Assembly (NCBI RefSeq): GCF_002979435.1
Contig: NZ_PCOV01000001.1
Span: 558,001 to 622,000, forward strand
Source of the DNA: Microbacterium sp. MYb66
Lineage (GTDB): Bacteria; Actinomycetota; Actinomycetes; Actinomycetales; Microbacteriaceae
Length of the DNA stretch: 64,000 bases
Direction of reading: 5' to 3'
The stretch's first letter is position 1. Every line of letters starts with the position of its first letter. Shown here in pieces: positions 42,109 through 56,738 of the stretch. The position numbers were made by a program, and so were the translations under genes. A model generated the notes under the pieces. The model saw nothing but the letters and a program-made list of their open reading frames with translations, was not told the DNA's origin and searched no databases.

Positions 42109-43028
42109 CTGAAATCTCTCCCGCCGCCCTGCGCGGTGCGGTCGACCTGTCGAGCCTCCGCAATCGTCCGGCGTCGCCGGCGGAAGGCGCTCCGGCTCCC
42201 CGCATCCTCGATGTCGTGGTCGATGCGACCGACGAGACGTTCGGGGAGATCCTCGAGATCTCGCGCACCGTCCCGGTCGTCGTCGATCTGTGGGCCGAGT
42301 GGTGTGGTCCCTGCAAGCAGCTGAGCCCGATCATCGAGCTGGTGACCCGCGAGCTCGGCGGGCGCGTGCTGCTCGCCAAGGTCGATGTCGATGCGAACCC
42401 TCAACTCGCGCAGAGCTTCCGTGCGCAGTCGATCCCGATGGTCGTGGCGCTGATCGCCGGACAGCCGGTGCCCATGTTCACCGGGGCTGTACCCGAGCAG
42501 CAGGTGCGCGAGGTCTTCGCGCAGCTCCTCCAGGTCGCCGCGCAGAACGGCGTCACCGGGTCCCTCTCCGTGGGCGAAGAGGGCGAGGCACCGACGGCAC
42601 CGGCGGAGCCGGAGCTCCCGCCCCTGCACGCGGAGGCCTTCGCGGCGATCGAGGTCGGCGACTACGCGGCGGCGATTCGCGCCTATGAGAAGGCTCTCGC
42701 CGAGAATCCCCGTGATGAGGAAGCATTGGCGGGTCTCGGTCAGGTACGTCTGCTCGACCGCGTGCAAGGTCTGGACCTGAACGCTGCGCGTGCAGCGGCG
42801 GCGGCGAATCCTCTGGACGTTCAGGCGCAGTTCGCTGTCGCCGACCTCGATCTGTCCGGTGGCCACGTCGACGATGCCTTCGGACGACTGCTCGACCTCT
42901 TCGCGCAGCTGCCGTCTGACCAGCGCACACCGGTGCGCGAGCGTCTGGTCGAGCTGTTCGGCCTCATCGGGGCTGCCGATCCGCGTGTGATCTCCGCTCG
43001 CAATCGACTCTCGTCGCTGCTGTTCTGA
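42105..43028 (+). CDS. thioredoxin-domain protein with C-terminal TPR region, CnoX-like
   Basis: A 307-residue cytoplasmic protein: a thioredoxin fold (about residues 30-150) with WAEWCGPCKQLSP (active C-G-P-C), then a TPR-like region (about 175-305, AFAAIEVGDYAAAIRAYEKALAENPRDEEA). This layout matches CnoX/YbbN co-chaperones, which protect folding proteins under oxidative stress. GTG 42105 overlaps the upstream stop. A holdase function is family-based and not tested here. Confidence 0.86.
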   Translation: MTEISPAALRGAVDLSSLRNRPASPAEGAPAPRILDVVVDATDETFGEILEISRTVPVVVDLWAEWCGPCKQLSPIIELVTRELGGRVLLAKVDVDANPQLAQSFRAQSIPMVVALIAGQPVPMFTGAVPEQQVREVFAQLLQVAAQNGVTGSLSVGEEGEAPTAPAEPELPPLHAEAFAAIEVGDYAAAIRAYEKALAENPRDEEALAGLGQVRLLDRVQGLDLNAARAAAAANPLDVQAQFAVADLDLSGGHVDDAFGRLLDLFAQLPSDQRTPVRERLVELFGLIGAADPRVISARNRLSSLLF

Positions 43029-43076
43029 GGCGCACTCGGCCTCAGGTGCCGATGTCGCTCGCCGAAGCCGCTCGGT

Positions 43077-43097
43077 GGCTGACCCCGGCGGTCAGCC
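43077..43097. terminator. possible bidirectional terminator at the end of glgB
   Basis: GGCTGACC (43077-43084) and GGTCAGCC (43090-43097), 8 bp around loop CCGGC, overlapping the glgB stop codon and lying 49 bp after the convergent thioredoxin gene. No U-tract. Confidence 0.45.
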
Positions 43098-45292
43098 GTG
43101 GGTGACGGTCGGAACGTGGGGCTCGGGTTGATGACGCAGCCATAGCGTCGACAGGGCGGGCAGCGTCACCGTCGCGGTCGGAGCACCGCCCTCCGTCTCA
43201 CGGGCGACGACCATGCCGAGATTGCCGGACCCTCGCCCGCCGTACTCCGCGGCATCGGTGTTGAGGACCTCCTGCCAGACGCCCTCTCGCGGGAGAGCGA
43301 GCTGATGTCCCGTGCGCTCCACCCCCGCGAAGTTGCTGACGACGACGAGATGCCCTCCGTGCGCGTCTCGTCGTTCGAACGCGATCACGGTCGGTTCCCA
43401 GCTGGGGGCGCCGAGACGGGTGAAGGACGAGCCGTCGTTGTCGCGCTCCCAGAGGGGCGCCTGGGCGCGGTAGGTGCGGTTCATCGCACCGACGAAGTCC
43501 TGCAGTTGCGCGTGGGAGGGCTGGTCGAGGAGCCACCAGTCGAGTTCGCGGCCTTCTGACCACTCGGCCAGCTGACCGAACTCCTGGCCCATGAACAGCA
43601 GCTTCTTGCCCGGATGCCCCCACATGTAGGCGAGGTAGGCGCGGACGTTGGCGAGCTTGTGCCAATGGTCTCCGGGCATCTTCGTGAGCAGGCTGCCCTT
43701 TCCGTGCACGACTTCATCGTGGCTGATCGGCAGCAGGTAGTTCTCGCCGAAGGCGTAGACGAAGGAGAACGTCATCTCGCCCTCGTGGTGCCCGCGATAC
43801 ATCGGGTCGCGCGCGATGTACTGGAGCGAGTCGTTCATCCACCCCATGTTCCATTTGAAGCCGAATCCGAGACCCGCGTGGTCGGTCGGCGAGGTGACTC
43901 CCGGAAAGCTCGTCGACTCCTCGGCGATCATCATGATCCCGGGATGCAGTCGGTAGGCGGTCGCATTGACCTCCTGCAGGAAGCGGATCGCCTCGAGGTT
44001 CTCGCGGCCGCCGTGGATGTTCGGCTCCCACTGCCCGGGTTCACGCGAGTAGTCGAGGTACAGCATGGAGGCGACGGCATCCACGCGGAGCCCGTCGACG
44101 TGGAACTCACGGAGCCAGTACAGCGCGTTGGCCACCAGGAACCCGCGAACCTCCGGGCGCCCGTAGTCGAAGATGAGCGTGCCCCAGTCCTGGTGTTCTC
44201 CGCGGCGTGGGTCGGGATGCTCGTAGAGCGGCTGGCCGTCGAATCGCGCGAGCGCGAAGGTGTCCTTGGGGAAGTGCCCGGGCACCCAATCCATGATCAC
44301 GCCGATACCTGCCTGGTGCAGCCGATCGATCAGGTAACGCAGATCATCGGGACTGCCGAATCGGCTGGTCGGGGCGTAGTAGCCGCTGACCTGGTACCCC
44401 CAGGACCCTCCGAAAGGATGCTCGGCGAGAGGCATGAACTCGACGTGGGTGAACCCCGCATCGGTCACGTGCTGGATCAGCGGATCGGCGAGATCCCGAT
44501 AGCCGAGGCCCCCTCGCCAGGAGCCGACATGGATCTCGTAGATCGACAGCGGCTGGGCGACCGCATGGGTCGCGGCGCGCCGCGTCATCCAGGCGCCGTC
44601 GGACCAGGCATAAGCGGAGGCGCTCACGACGGATGCCGTGTCCGGGGGGACTTCGGCCTCGAGCGCCATCGGGTCTGCCTTGAGGATCCAGGCGCCGTCC
44701 CGCGTGCGGATCTGGTACTTGTATCTCGTGCCCAGGGGCAGATCGGGGATGAACAGCTCCCAGACGCCGCTGACACCCATCGAGCGCATGGCGTGCGTCT
44801 CGCCGTTCCAGCCGTTGTGGTCGCCTGCTACGCGCACGGCGGTGGCGTTCGGTGCCCAGACGGCGAATGCGACGCCCTTCTCGCCTTCGATCGTCCGTGG
44901 ATGAGCGCCGAGAACCTCCCACAGCCGCTCGTGTCTGCCCTCCGCGATCAGGTGCAGGTCCAGGTCGCCGAGAGTCGGCTGATGGCGGTAGGGGTCGCCG
45001 GCGAGGGTCTCCTCATGATCCGCATATCTCGTCGCCAGGCGGTAGGGGAGCCGAGGACCGACATGTTGCGCCTCCCAGATGCCGTGCGCGGTGTGGACGA
45101 GCTCGAGGCGGCTCCCGTCGCCGAACACGGCCGCCACGCCGGCAGCGAGCGGCCGCCGGGCTCGGATCACGGTGACGGTGCGCTCCGCGGCATCCTTGCC
45201 GGTATGCGGTCCGAGAACGGAGTGCGGATCGTGGTGGGTCGCTGACGAGATCGCCTCCCATTCGGTGGATGCGGCGACGTCTTCGGTGTAGC

Positions 45293-45296
<4 letters not shown>
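43092..45296 (-). CDS. glgB: 1,4-alpha-glucan branching enzyme
   Basis: Introduces alpha-1,6 branches in glycogen-like glucan. It has 734 residues from ATG 45296, which overlaps the glgE stop by 4 bp. Two carbohydrate-binding E-set domains (residues to about 220) precede the GH13 barrel: DWVPGHFPKD, DGLRVDAVASML (nucleophile Asp), MMIAEESTSFPGV (acid Glu) and ISHDEVVHGKGSL. The last gene of the glgX-glgE-glgB transcript; with GlgE it builds the branched product. Confidence 0.95.
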
Positions 45297-47430
<2,134 letters not shown>

Positions 47431-47434
<4 letters not shown>

Positions 47435-49503
47435 TCGACGCGGAACAGCCTCATCGAGGTGCCGGAGACAGGCAGCACATCGCCCGGCGCGAAGACCTCC
47501 TCGTCGGCGGAGGGGCGTTCTTGAGCGCTGGACCAGAGCGACACGAAGCGCGTCGCGTCATCGATCTCCTCCGGCAACCGCACATCGATCGGCGACTCGG
47601 TCCCGTGCACGATGAGCAGGATGCGGTTGTACGCCTCGGTGTCCGGTGTGGAGGCGGCGACGTACTGGAGGGTGCGGTTACCCGGGTCTGCCCACTGCCC
47701 TTGCTCCATGGTCTCGCCGTTCTGGTCGTACCAGTCCATGACGGAGGCGTTGGGGATGTGCTCCCCGAGGCGCGCGTAGCGGCTGGGACGCAGAGCGGGG
47801 TTCTCCTGGCGGAGCCGGATGAGGCGGGACACGTGCGCGCGGAGATCTTCCTGCCAGGGCTCGAACTCCCACCCGAGCCAGGTCAGCGCGGAGTCCTGCG
47901 CGTAGGCGTTGTTGTTACCGCGCTGGGTCCTGCCCACCTCGTCGCCGGCGGTGAGCATCGGAATGCCGGCCGAGAGCAGGAGGGTTCCGAGCAGGTTGCG
48001 CATGGCCTTTCGTCGTGCGGCCAGAATCGTCGGATCGTCGGTCGGTCCCTCGATACCGTGGTTGAAGGCGCGGTTCATGTCGGCGCCGTCGCGGTTCTGC
48101 TCGCCGTTGGCCTCATTGTGCTTGACGTCGTAGGAGACCAGGTCGTGCAGCGTGAAGCCGTCATGTGCCGTGACGAAGTTGACGCTGGCGAGCGGGCCGC
48201 GGTCCTCGCTGAACGTGTTCGACGATCCGGCGAGACGCGTGGCGAATCCGCCGATGCCGACCGGTGCGGACGCACGTCGCGCGTAGTCGATGTCGCTCAG
48301 CCAGAAGTTGCGCACCCGATCGCGGTAGCGGTCGTTCCATTCGTGCCATCCCGCCGGGAAGTTGCCCGTCTGCCAGCCACCGAGGCCGACGTCCCACGGC
48401 TCGGCGATGAGCTTCGTCTCGGCGAGGATGGGATCGGCCGCGATGGCCGCGAGGAGCGGATGGTCCGGGGTGTAGGTGTGCGCCGCGTCGCGGGCGATCG
48501 CGGTGGCGAGGTCGAAGCGGAACCCGTCGATCTGCATCTCCTGAGCCCAGTAGCGCAGCGAGTCGAGCACGAGCCTCGCACCCGCGTCGGTCGCGGTGTT
48601 CAGGGTATTGCCGCATCCGGTGGTGTCGACGTAGACGCCGGACTCGTCCTGGCGGTAATAGTTCGCGTTGTCGATGCCGCGCAGGCTCGAGCGCGGTCCG
48701 CCGATGCCCTCTTCCGAGGTGTGGTTGTAGACGACGTCGAGGATCACTTCGAGGCCGGCCTCGTGCAGCAGCCGCACCATCCCTTTGAACTCGGCGAGTA
48801 CCGCCTCCGGGCCCTCCTTGCGCGCGTCCTCGGTGGCGTAGGCGGTATGCGGGGTGAAGAAGTTCAGGGTGTTGTAGCCCCAGTAGTTGGTGAGACCGCG
48901 CTCGAGCAGGCGGGGCTCCGGCACGAAGGCGTGGACGGGGAGGAGCTCGATCGACGTGATCCCCAGCGAGTGGAAGTACTCGATCATCGCGGGGTGGGCC
49001 AGTCCGGCATAGGTGCCGTGCAGAGCCGGCGGCACATCGGGGTGGCGCTTGGTGAGTCCCTTGAGGTGCCCCTCGTAGATGACCGTGCGGTCGAGCGGGA
49101 TGCGGGGTTTCCGGGAGTCGCCCCAGTCGAAGCCGTCGACGATGACGACCGAACGCCATTCCTCGTAGCCGTCTCCCTGCGCGAGCCCGCGGGCGTAGGG
49201 GTCGAGCAGCAGCGTCTCCGGGTTGAAGGTGTTCCCCGGTCCGTGCGGCCCGCCGACGCGGACCGCGTACCGGACTCCGGGCTGAAGCAGGTCCGTGGTG
49301 ACCTCCCAGATGCCGCCGGCGAGACGCTCGAGGGGGATCTCGTCGGTCGCCCAGTCGAGGTCGGTGGCATCGAACACCACCAGCTCGATCGACGAGGCGT
49401 TCTGCGACCAGACGCGCAGCGTTCCGACGCCGTCGTGCAGACGAACGCCGAGGTTGTCGAGGGTGGAGCCGCCGGGCACGGTGAGGTCTCGGGACGCGGG
49501 CAT
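47431..49503 (-). CDS. glgX: glycogen debranching enzyme GlgX
   Basis: Hydrolyses the alpha-1,6 linkages of short branches. It has 690 residues: N-terminal CBM48 domain (VRLHDGVGTLRVWSQNASS), GH13 core with LDVVYNHTSEEGIGG, DGFRFDLATAIARD (nucleophile Asp), KLIAEPWDVGLGGW (acid Glu) and NFVTAHDGFTLHDLV, and an all-beta C-terminal domain. ATG 49503 lies 6 nt after a TAGTGT -10 box, so it is probably leaderless and the first gene of glgX-glgE-glgB. Confidence 0.95.
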
Positions 49504-49509
49504 GAGTAC

Positions 49510-49515
49510 ACACTA
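49510..49515 (-). promoter_or_regulatory. -10 box TAGTGT of glgX
   Basis: TAGTGT ends 6 nt before ATG 49503 on the minus strand. Confidence 0.55.
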
Positions 49516-49603
49516 GGCGCGATGTGTTGCAGTCTCATGTCAACGCGTACCCGGTTCCACGCACGCGGGTCCCCTCACCGCGGTTTCGCGAGAGAATCGG
49601 AGG

Positions 49604-50779
49604 ATGCGGCACTATCTCGACCACGCGGCGACCACGCCTCTGCGCCCGGAGGCGCGCGACGCCTGGCTCACCGCGTCGCAGACGATCGGGAACGCGTCGT
49701 CGACGCACGGTGCCGGACAGGATGCACGCCGCCTGCTCGAGGAGTCTCGGGAACGTGTCGCAGCTGTGCTGGACGCCGAGCCGATCGAGATCGTCTTCAC
49801 GTCGGGAGGCACCGAGTCGATCAACCTGGCGCTTCAGGGGCTGTGGCGCGCCCGGGTCGAGGGGAGCGCAGCGATCGTGCTCCCCGACGGGGAACACCAC
49901 GCCACGATGGACACGGTGGCGGCTCTCACCGCCGAGGGCGCAGAGGTCCGTGCCGTCCCGCTCAGCGCGCTCGCTCAGATCGAACCGTCCGCGTTCACCG
50001 CACACCTCCCCGGTGCGGCATTGGCGACGGCGCTCGTCGCGAACAACGAGGCCGGCACGATCAACGACGCCGGCGCGATCTCCGCTGCTGCCGCGTCCGC
50101 CGCAGTTCCGCTGCACCTCGACGCCGTCGCCGCGCTCGGTCATGTCCGGCTCTCGTTCCGTGGACTGCGCGGCGACGCGGCGCCCGGCGTCGGCCTCGTG
50201 GCGATGAGCCTCGCCGGGCACAAGGTCGGTGCTCCCGTCGGGGTCGGTGCACTCATCGCTGCGCGTTCGGCGCGACTGACCGCGCTGCTGCGCGGCGGGG
50301 CCCAGCAGCGCGGGCTGAGGGCGGGTACCCAGGACATCGCGGGCGCTGCGGCGTTCGCGGTCGCGCTCGAACTCGCCGAGTCGGAACGCGAGGCGGAGGG
50401 GCGGCGGTTGCGGGCCCTCCGCGATCGTCTCGTCGTCGGTATCCGGTCGGCTGTTCCCGCGGCCGAGCTCCTGGGAGACCCGCACGACCGCCTCCCCGGC
50501 AATGCGCACGTCCTGTTCCCCGGGGCGGTCGGCGAGAGTCTGCTCTTCCTCCTCGACGTGGCCGGCGTCTCGGCATCCACCGGATCGGCATGCCAGGCGG
50601 GAGTCGCCGAACCGTCGCACGTCGTCATGGCGATGGGCCGCAGCGAGCGGGATGCCAGGAGCGTCCTGAGATTCTCGCTGGGTCGGACATCGACGGATGC
50701 CGATGTCGAAGCGGTTCTCGCCGCGATCGCGGATGCCTACGCACGAGCATCCGGTGCCGGCACAGGCTTGCGCTCGTAG
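49604..50779 (+). CDS. cysteine desulfurase, NifS/IscS family
   Basis: A 391-residue PLP enzyme that removes sulfur from cysteine to give a protein persulfide. HAATTPLRPEARDAW, SGGTESINLALQ and AMSLAGHKVGAPVG (PLP Lys) are canonical, and ASTGSACQAGV supplies the persulfide cysteine. It has GGAGG directly before ATG 49604 and lies 9 bp upstream of mnmA, so it probably feeds sulfur to tRNA thiolation rather than iron-sulfur cluster assembly. Confidence 0.93.
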   Translation: MRHYLDHAATTPLRPEARDAWLTASQTIGNASSTHGAGQDARRLLEESRERVAAVLDAEPIEIVFTSGGTESINLALQGLWRARVEGSAAIVLPDGEHHATMDTVAALTAEGAEVRAVPLSALAQIEPSAFTAHLPGAALATALVANNEAGTINDAGAISAAAASAAVPLHLDAVAALGHVRLSFRGLRGDAAPGVGLVAMSLAGHKVGAPVGVGALIAARSARLTALLRGGAQQRGLRAGTQDIAGAAAFAVALELAESEREAEGRRLRALRDRLVVGIRSAVPAAELLGDPHDRLPGNAHVLFPGAVGESLLFLLDVAGVSASTGSACQAGVAEPSHVVMAMGRSERDARSVLRFSLGRTSTDADVEAVLAAIADAYARASGAGTGLRS

Positions 50780-50782
50780 ACT
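50777..50782 (+). promoter_or_regulatory. -10 box TAGACT of mnmA
   Basis: TAGACT ends 6 nt before ATG 50789; it lies just inside the end of the desulfurase gene, giving mnmA a possible promoter of its own. Confidence 0.55.
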
Positions 50783-50788
50783 GGTCTC

Positions 50789-51886
50789 ATGCGGATTCTT
50801 GCAGCGATGAGCGGCGGCGTGGACTCCGCCGTCGCAGCCGCCCGAGCTGTGGAGGCGGGGCACGACGTGGTCGGCGTGCACCTGGCCCTCTCCAGAGCCG
50901 GCGGAACGTTGCGCACCGGCAGCCGCGGGTGCTGCACGATCGAAGACGCTCTAGACGCCAGGCGCGCCGCCGACCTGCTCGGCATCCCCTTCTATGTCTG
51001 GGACTTCTCCGAGCGCTTTCGCGACGACGTGATCGACGACTTCATCTCGGAGTACCAGGCCGGTCGCACCCCGAACCCATGCATGCGCTGCAACGAGAAG
51101 ATCAAGTTCGCGGCGCTTCTGGAGCGGGCCATCGAACTCGGATTCGACGCAGTGTGCACCGGGCACTATGCGACGCTGATCGACGGCCCGCAGGGGCTGG
51201 AACTGCACCGCGCCTCGGACAACGCGAAGGATCAGTCGTATGTGCTGGGCGTGCTCACCGCAGAGCAGCTGGCGCACACGTACTTCCCCCTCGGCACGAC
51301 ACCGACGAAGGCCATCGTGCGCGCCGAGGCGGAGGCCCGCGGGCTGAGCGTCGCCCAGAAGCCCGACAGTCATGACATCTGCTTCATTCCAGACGGCGAC
51401 ACCAGGGGGTGGCTGGCGGAGAAGGTCGGCACGGCCACGGGCGAGATCGTCGACCGCAGCGGCGAGGTCGTCGGATCCCACGACGGAGCGCACGCCTTCA
51501 CTGTCGGTCAGCGCCGCGGCCTGAAGCTGGGCATCCCGGCTCCCGACGGCAAGCCCCGGTTCGTGCTCGAGGTGCGACCCGTCTCGAACACCGTCGTCGT
51601 CGGCCCGAAGGAGGCGCTCGCGATCGCGGAGATCGCGGGGGAGCGGTTCAGCTGGGCGGGCGCCGCTCCGGTGGAGTCGTCCTTCGATTGCCATGTTCAG
51701 ATCCGTGCCCATGCAGAACCCGTCCCCGCGAACGCGGTCGTCACCGAAGACGGCGTTCGCGTCGTTCCCGAGGTGCCGCTCGACGGTGTCGCACCGGGGC
51801 AGACGGCGGTGCTGTACATCGGGACCCGCGTACTCGGTCAGTTCACGATAGACACGACGGTCTCGGCCGTTCCCGTCGACGCGTAG
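50789..51886 (+). CDS. mnmA: tRNA-specific 2-thiouridylase MnmA
   Basis: Thiolates U34 of tRNAs for Lys, Glu and Gln. It has 365 residues. The ATP pyrophosphatase loop [14 protein letters not shown] is at residues 5-18. The catalytic cysteines lie in [12 protein letters not shown] and [10 protein letters not shown]. It follows a cysteine desulfurase, which likely supplies the sulfur. Confidence 0.95.
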   Translation: MRILAAMSGGVDSAVAAARAVEAGHDVVGVHLALSRAGGTLRTGSRGCCTIEDALDARRAADLLGIPFYVWDFSERFRDDVIDDFISEYQAGRTPNPCMRCNEKIKFAALLERAIELGFDAVCTGHYATLIDGPQGLELHRASDNAKDQSYVLGVLTAEQLAHTYFPLGTTPTKAIVRAEAEARGLSVAQKPDSHDICFIPDGDTRGWLAEKVGTATGEIVDRSGEVVGSHDGAHAFTVGQRRGLKLGIPAPDGKPRFVLEVRPVSNTVVVGPKEALAIAEIAGERFSWAGAAPVESSFDCHVQIRAHAEPVPANAVVTEDGVRVVPEVPLDGVAPGQTAVLYIGTRVLGQFTIDTTVSAVPVDA

Positions 51887-51913
51887 TCCGCTGACGATGT
51901 CGGCTCCCGCTCG

Positions 51914-54723
<2,810 letters not shown>

Positions 54724-54834
54724 CGTCAGCGAGAAACTCCTCGGAAACCGGGGGCTGTCTCAGTCGGAACGCATGACGGAGCGCTGAGCGGCCGATCGGC
54801 TGGGCATCACCGGTCGCTCAACGTCCCCTCGTCC
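54724..54834. other. intergenic region between convergent genes
   Basis: It contains TGAGCG...CGCTCA stems around 54787-54824 (with a mismatch) that might terminate both neighbours. No gene. Confidence 0.35.
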
Positions 54835-56691
54835 TCAGCTCTTGTGACGGGGCTTCCGGAACGGCTTCTCGTCCCGGTCGCCGCGTGCGGGCCGGTCGGC
54901 GCTGTCCCGCCGGGCAGGGCGCTCATAGCGGTCGCCGGAGTCGCGGCTGCCTTCGCGCGGGCCGCTGCGTCGAGCGCCGCCGGGTCCGCGATCGGGCTTG
55001 ATCTCGATCAGGCGACCGGAGATCCGCGTGTCACGCAGCTTCTCGAGGACTGCCGGGTCGAGGTTGGAGGGCAGCTCGACGATCGAGAAGTCAGGACGGA
55101 TGTTGATGGCCCCGAAATCGTCGCGGCCGAGCCCGCCTTCGTTCGCGAGCGCTCCGACGATCTGACGGGGCTCGACGCGGTGCCGACGCCCGACTTCGAT
55201 GCGGTACGCCGCGTAGTCGCCGCGGCCGCGCCGTTCCGTGCGCGGCTCGCGCGGTTCGCGCGAATCCCGCGCCGCGCGCTCCCGCTGCGGACGGTTGTCG
55301 GCTTCGACGGCCCTGGTGAGGGGATCGTTGGCCGGGTCGAGGAGCAGCGGCTTGTCACCCTGTGCGACGACTGCCAGAGCCGCAGCCACGTCGCCCTCAG
55401 GCACATCGTGGTGGCGGACGTAGTGCGCGACGATGTCGCGGAAGGCCTCGATGCGGCCGGTCTCCGAAAGCGCGGTCGTGATCGCGTCGTCGAAGCGGTT
55501 CAGACGAGTCGTGTTCACGTCTTCGGTGCTGGGCAGCTGCATCTGGGCGGGCTGCTGACGGGTCGCCTTCTCGATGTGCTTCAGCAGGTAGCGCTCGCGC
55601 GGAGTGATGAAGCTGATCGCGTCACCCGAGCGGCCGGCGCGTCCCGTGCGTCCGATGCGGTGCACATACGACTCGGTGTCCGTCGGAATGTCGAAGTTGA
55701 TGACATGGCTGATGCGTTCGACGTCGAGTCCACGGGCCGCGACATCGGTTGCGACGAGGATGTCGAGCTTGCCGTCCTTGAGCTGGTTGACACTGCGCTC
55801 GCGCTGCACCTGCGGGACGTCGCCGTTGATCGCGGCGGCGGAGTAGCCGCGCGCCCGGAGCTTCTCCGCCAGGGTCTCGGTCTCGTTCTTGGTGCGGACG
55901 AAGACGATCATCCCGTCGAAGTTCTCGACTTCGAGGATCCGGGTGAGGGCGTCGACCTTCTGCGCGTACGACACGACGAGGTAGCGCTGAGTGATGTTCG
56001 TTCCGGTGGCGGTCTTCGACTTGATGCTGATCTCTTCCGGCTCACGCAGGTACTTCTGCGCAAGGCGGCGGATCTGGGGCGGCATGGTCGCAGAGAACAG
56101 GGCGACCTGCTTCTCCTCGGGCGTCTGCGCGAGGATCTGCTCCACGTCCTCGGCGAAGCCCATCTTGAGCATTTCGTCCGCCTCGTCGAGCACGAGGTAC
56201 TGCAGCTGCGAGAGGTCGAGCGTGCCCTTGGCGAGGTGGTCCATGATGCGGCCTGGCGTGCCCACGATCACGTGCACGCCGCGACGCAGCGCCGACAGCT
56301 GCACGCCATAGCCCTGCCCGCCGTACACGGGGAGGACGTGCACGCCCTTCATCTTGGAGGCGTACGACTCGAAGGCCTCGCATACCTGGAGCGCGAGTTC
56401 GCGGGTGGGGGCGAGCACGAGGGCCTGCGGGGTCTTCTGCGAGACGTCGAGGCGCTCGAGCACGGGGAGCGCGAAGGCCGCGGTCTTGCCGGTGCCGGTC
56501 TGCGCCATACCGACGACATCGCGGCCGGCGAGAAGCGTGGGAATGGTGGCCGCCTGGATGGGCGACGGGGTCTCGTAACCGAGATCCTTAATGGCTTTGA
56601 GGACGGGCCCGGTGATGCCGAGCTCCTCGAATCCGGGGGTCGCGGGGGAGTCCTCGGGGGCGTCGGTCAGTGCTGCATCTTCAGGGGTCAC
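54835..56691 (-). CDS. DEAD-box ATP-dependent RNA helicase
   Basis: Unwinds structured RNA, typically in ribosome assembly or cold adaptation. It has 618 residues from GTG 56691. Motifs in order: Q motif SPIQAATIPTLL, AQTGTGKTAAF, PTRELALQ, VLDEADEML, FSATMPPQ, and HRIGRTGRAG. Beyond residue 440, an Arg-rich linker is followed by a DbpA-type RNA-binding domain (YRIEVGRRHRVEPRQIVGAL), then a basic tail (GPGGARRSGPREGSRD). This matches the DeaD/CsdA group. A TACCCT -10 box ends 6 nt before the start codon. Confidence 0.94.
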   Translation of the reverse strand: MTPEDAALTDAPEDSPATPGFEELGITGPVLKAIKDLGYETPSPIQAATIPTLLAGRDVVGMAQTGTGKTAAFALPVLERLDVSQKTPQALVLAPTRELALQVCEAFESYASKMKGVHVLPVYGGQGYGVQLSALRRGVHVIVGTPGRIMDHLAKGTLDLSQLQYLVLDEADEMLKMGFAEDVEQILAQTPEEKQVALFSATMPPQIRRLAQKYLREPEEISIKSKTATGTNITQRYLVVSYAQKVDALTRILEVENFDGMIVFVRTKNETETLAEKLRARGYSAAAINGDVPQVQRERSVNQLKDGKLDILVATDVAARGLDVERISHVINFDIPTDTESYVHRIGRTGRAGRSGDAISFITPRERYLLKHIEKATRQQPAQMQLPSTEDVNTTRLNRFDDAITTALSETGRIEAFRDIVAHYVRHHDVPEGDVAAALAVVAQGDKPLLLDPANDPLTRAVEADNRPQRERAARDSREPREPRTERRGRGDYAAYRIEVGRRHRVEPRQIVGALANEGGLGRDDFGAINIRPDFSIVELPSNLDPAVLEKLRDTRISGRLIEIKPDRGPGGARRSGPREGSRDSGDRYERPARRDSADRPARGDRDEKPFRKPRHKS

Positions 56692-56697
56692 TTCCCA

Positions 56698-56703
56698 AGG
56701 GTA
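56698..56703 (-). promoter_or_regulatory. -10 box TACCCT of the DEAD-box gene
   Basis: TACCCT on the minus strand ends 6 nt before GTG 56691. Confidence 0.45.
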
Positions 56704-56738
56704 GCGCGCGACGGCTGTCCGCGCCTGTGAGGGCGTCC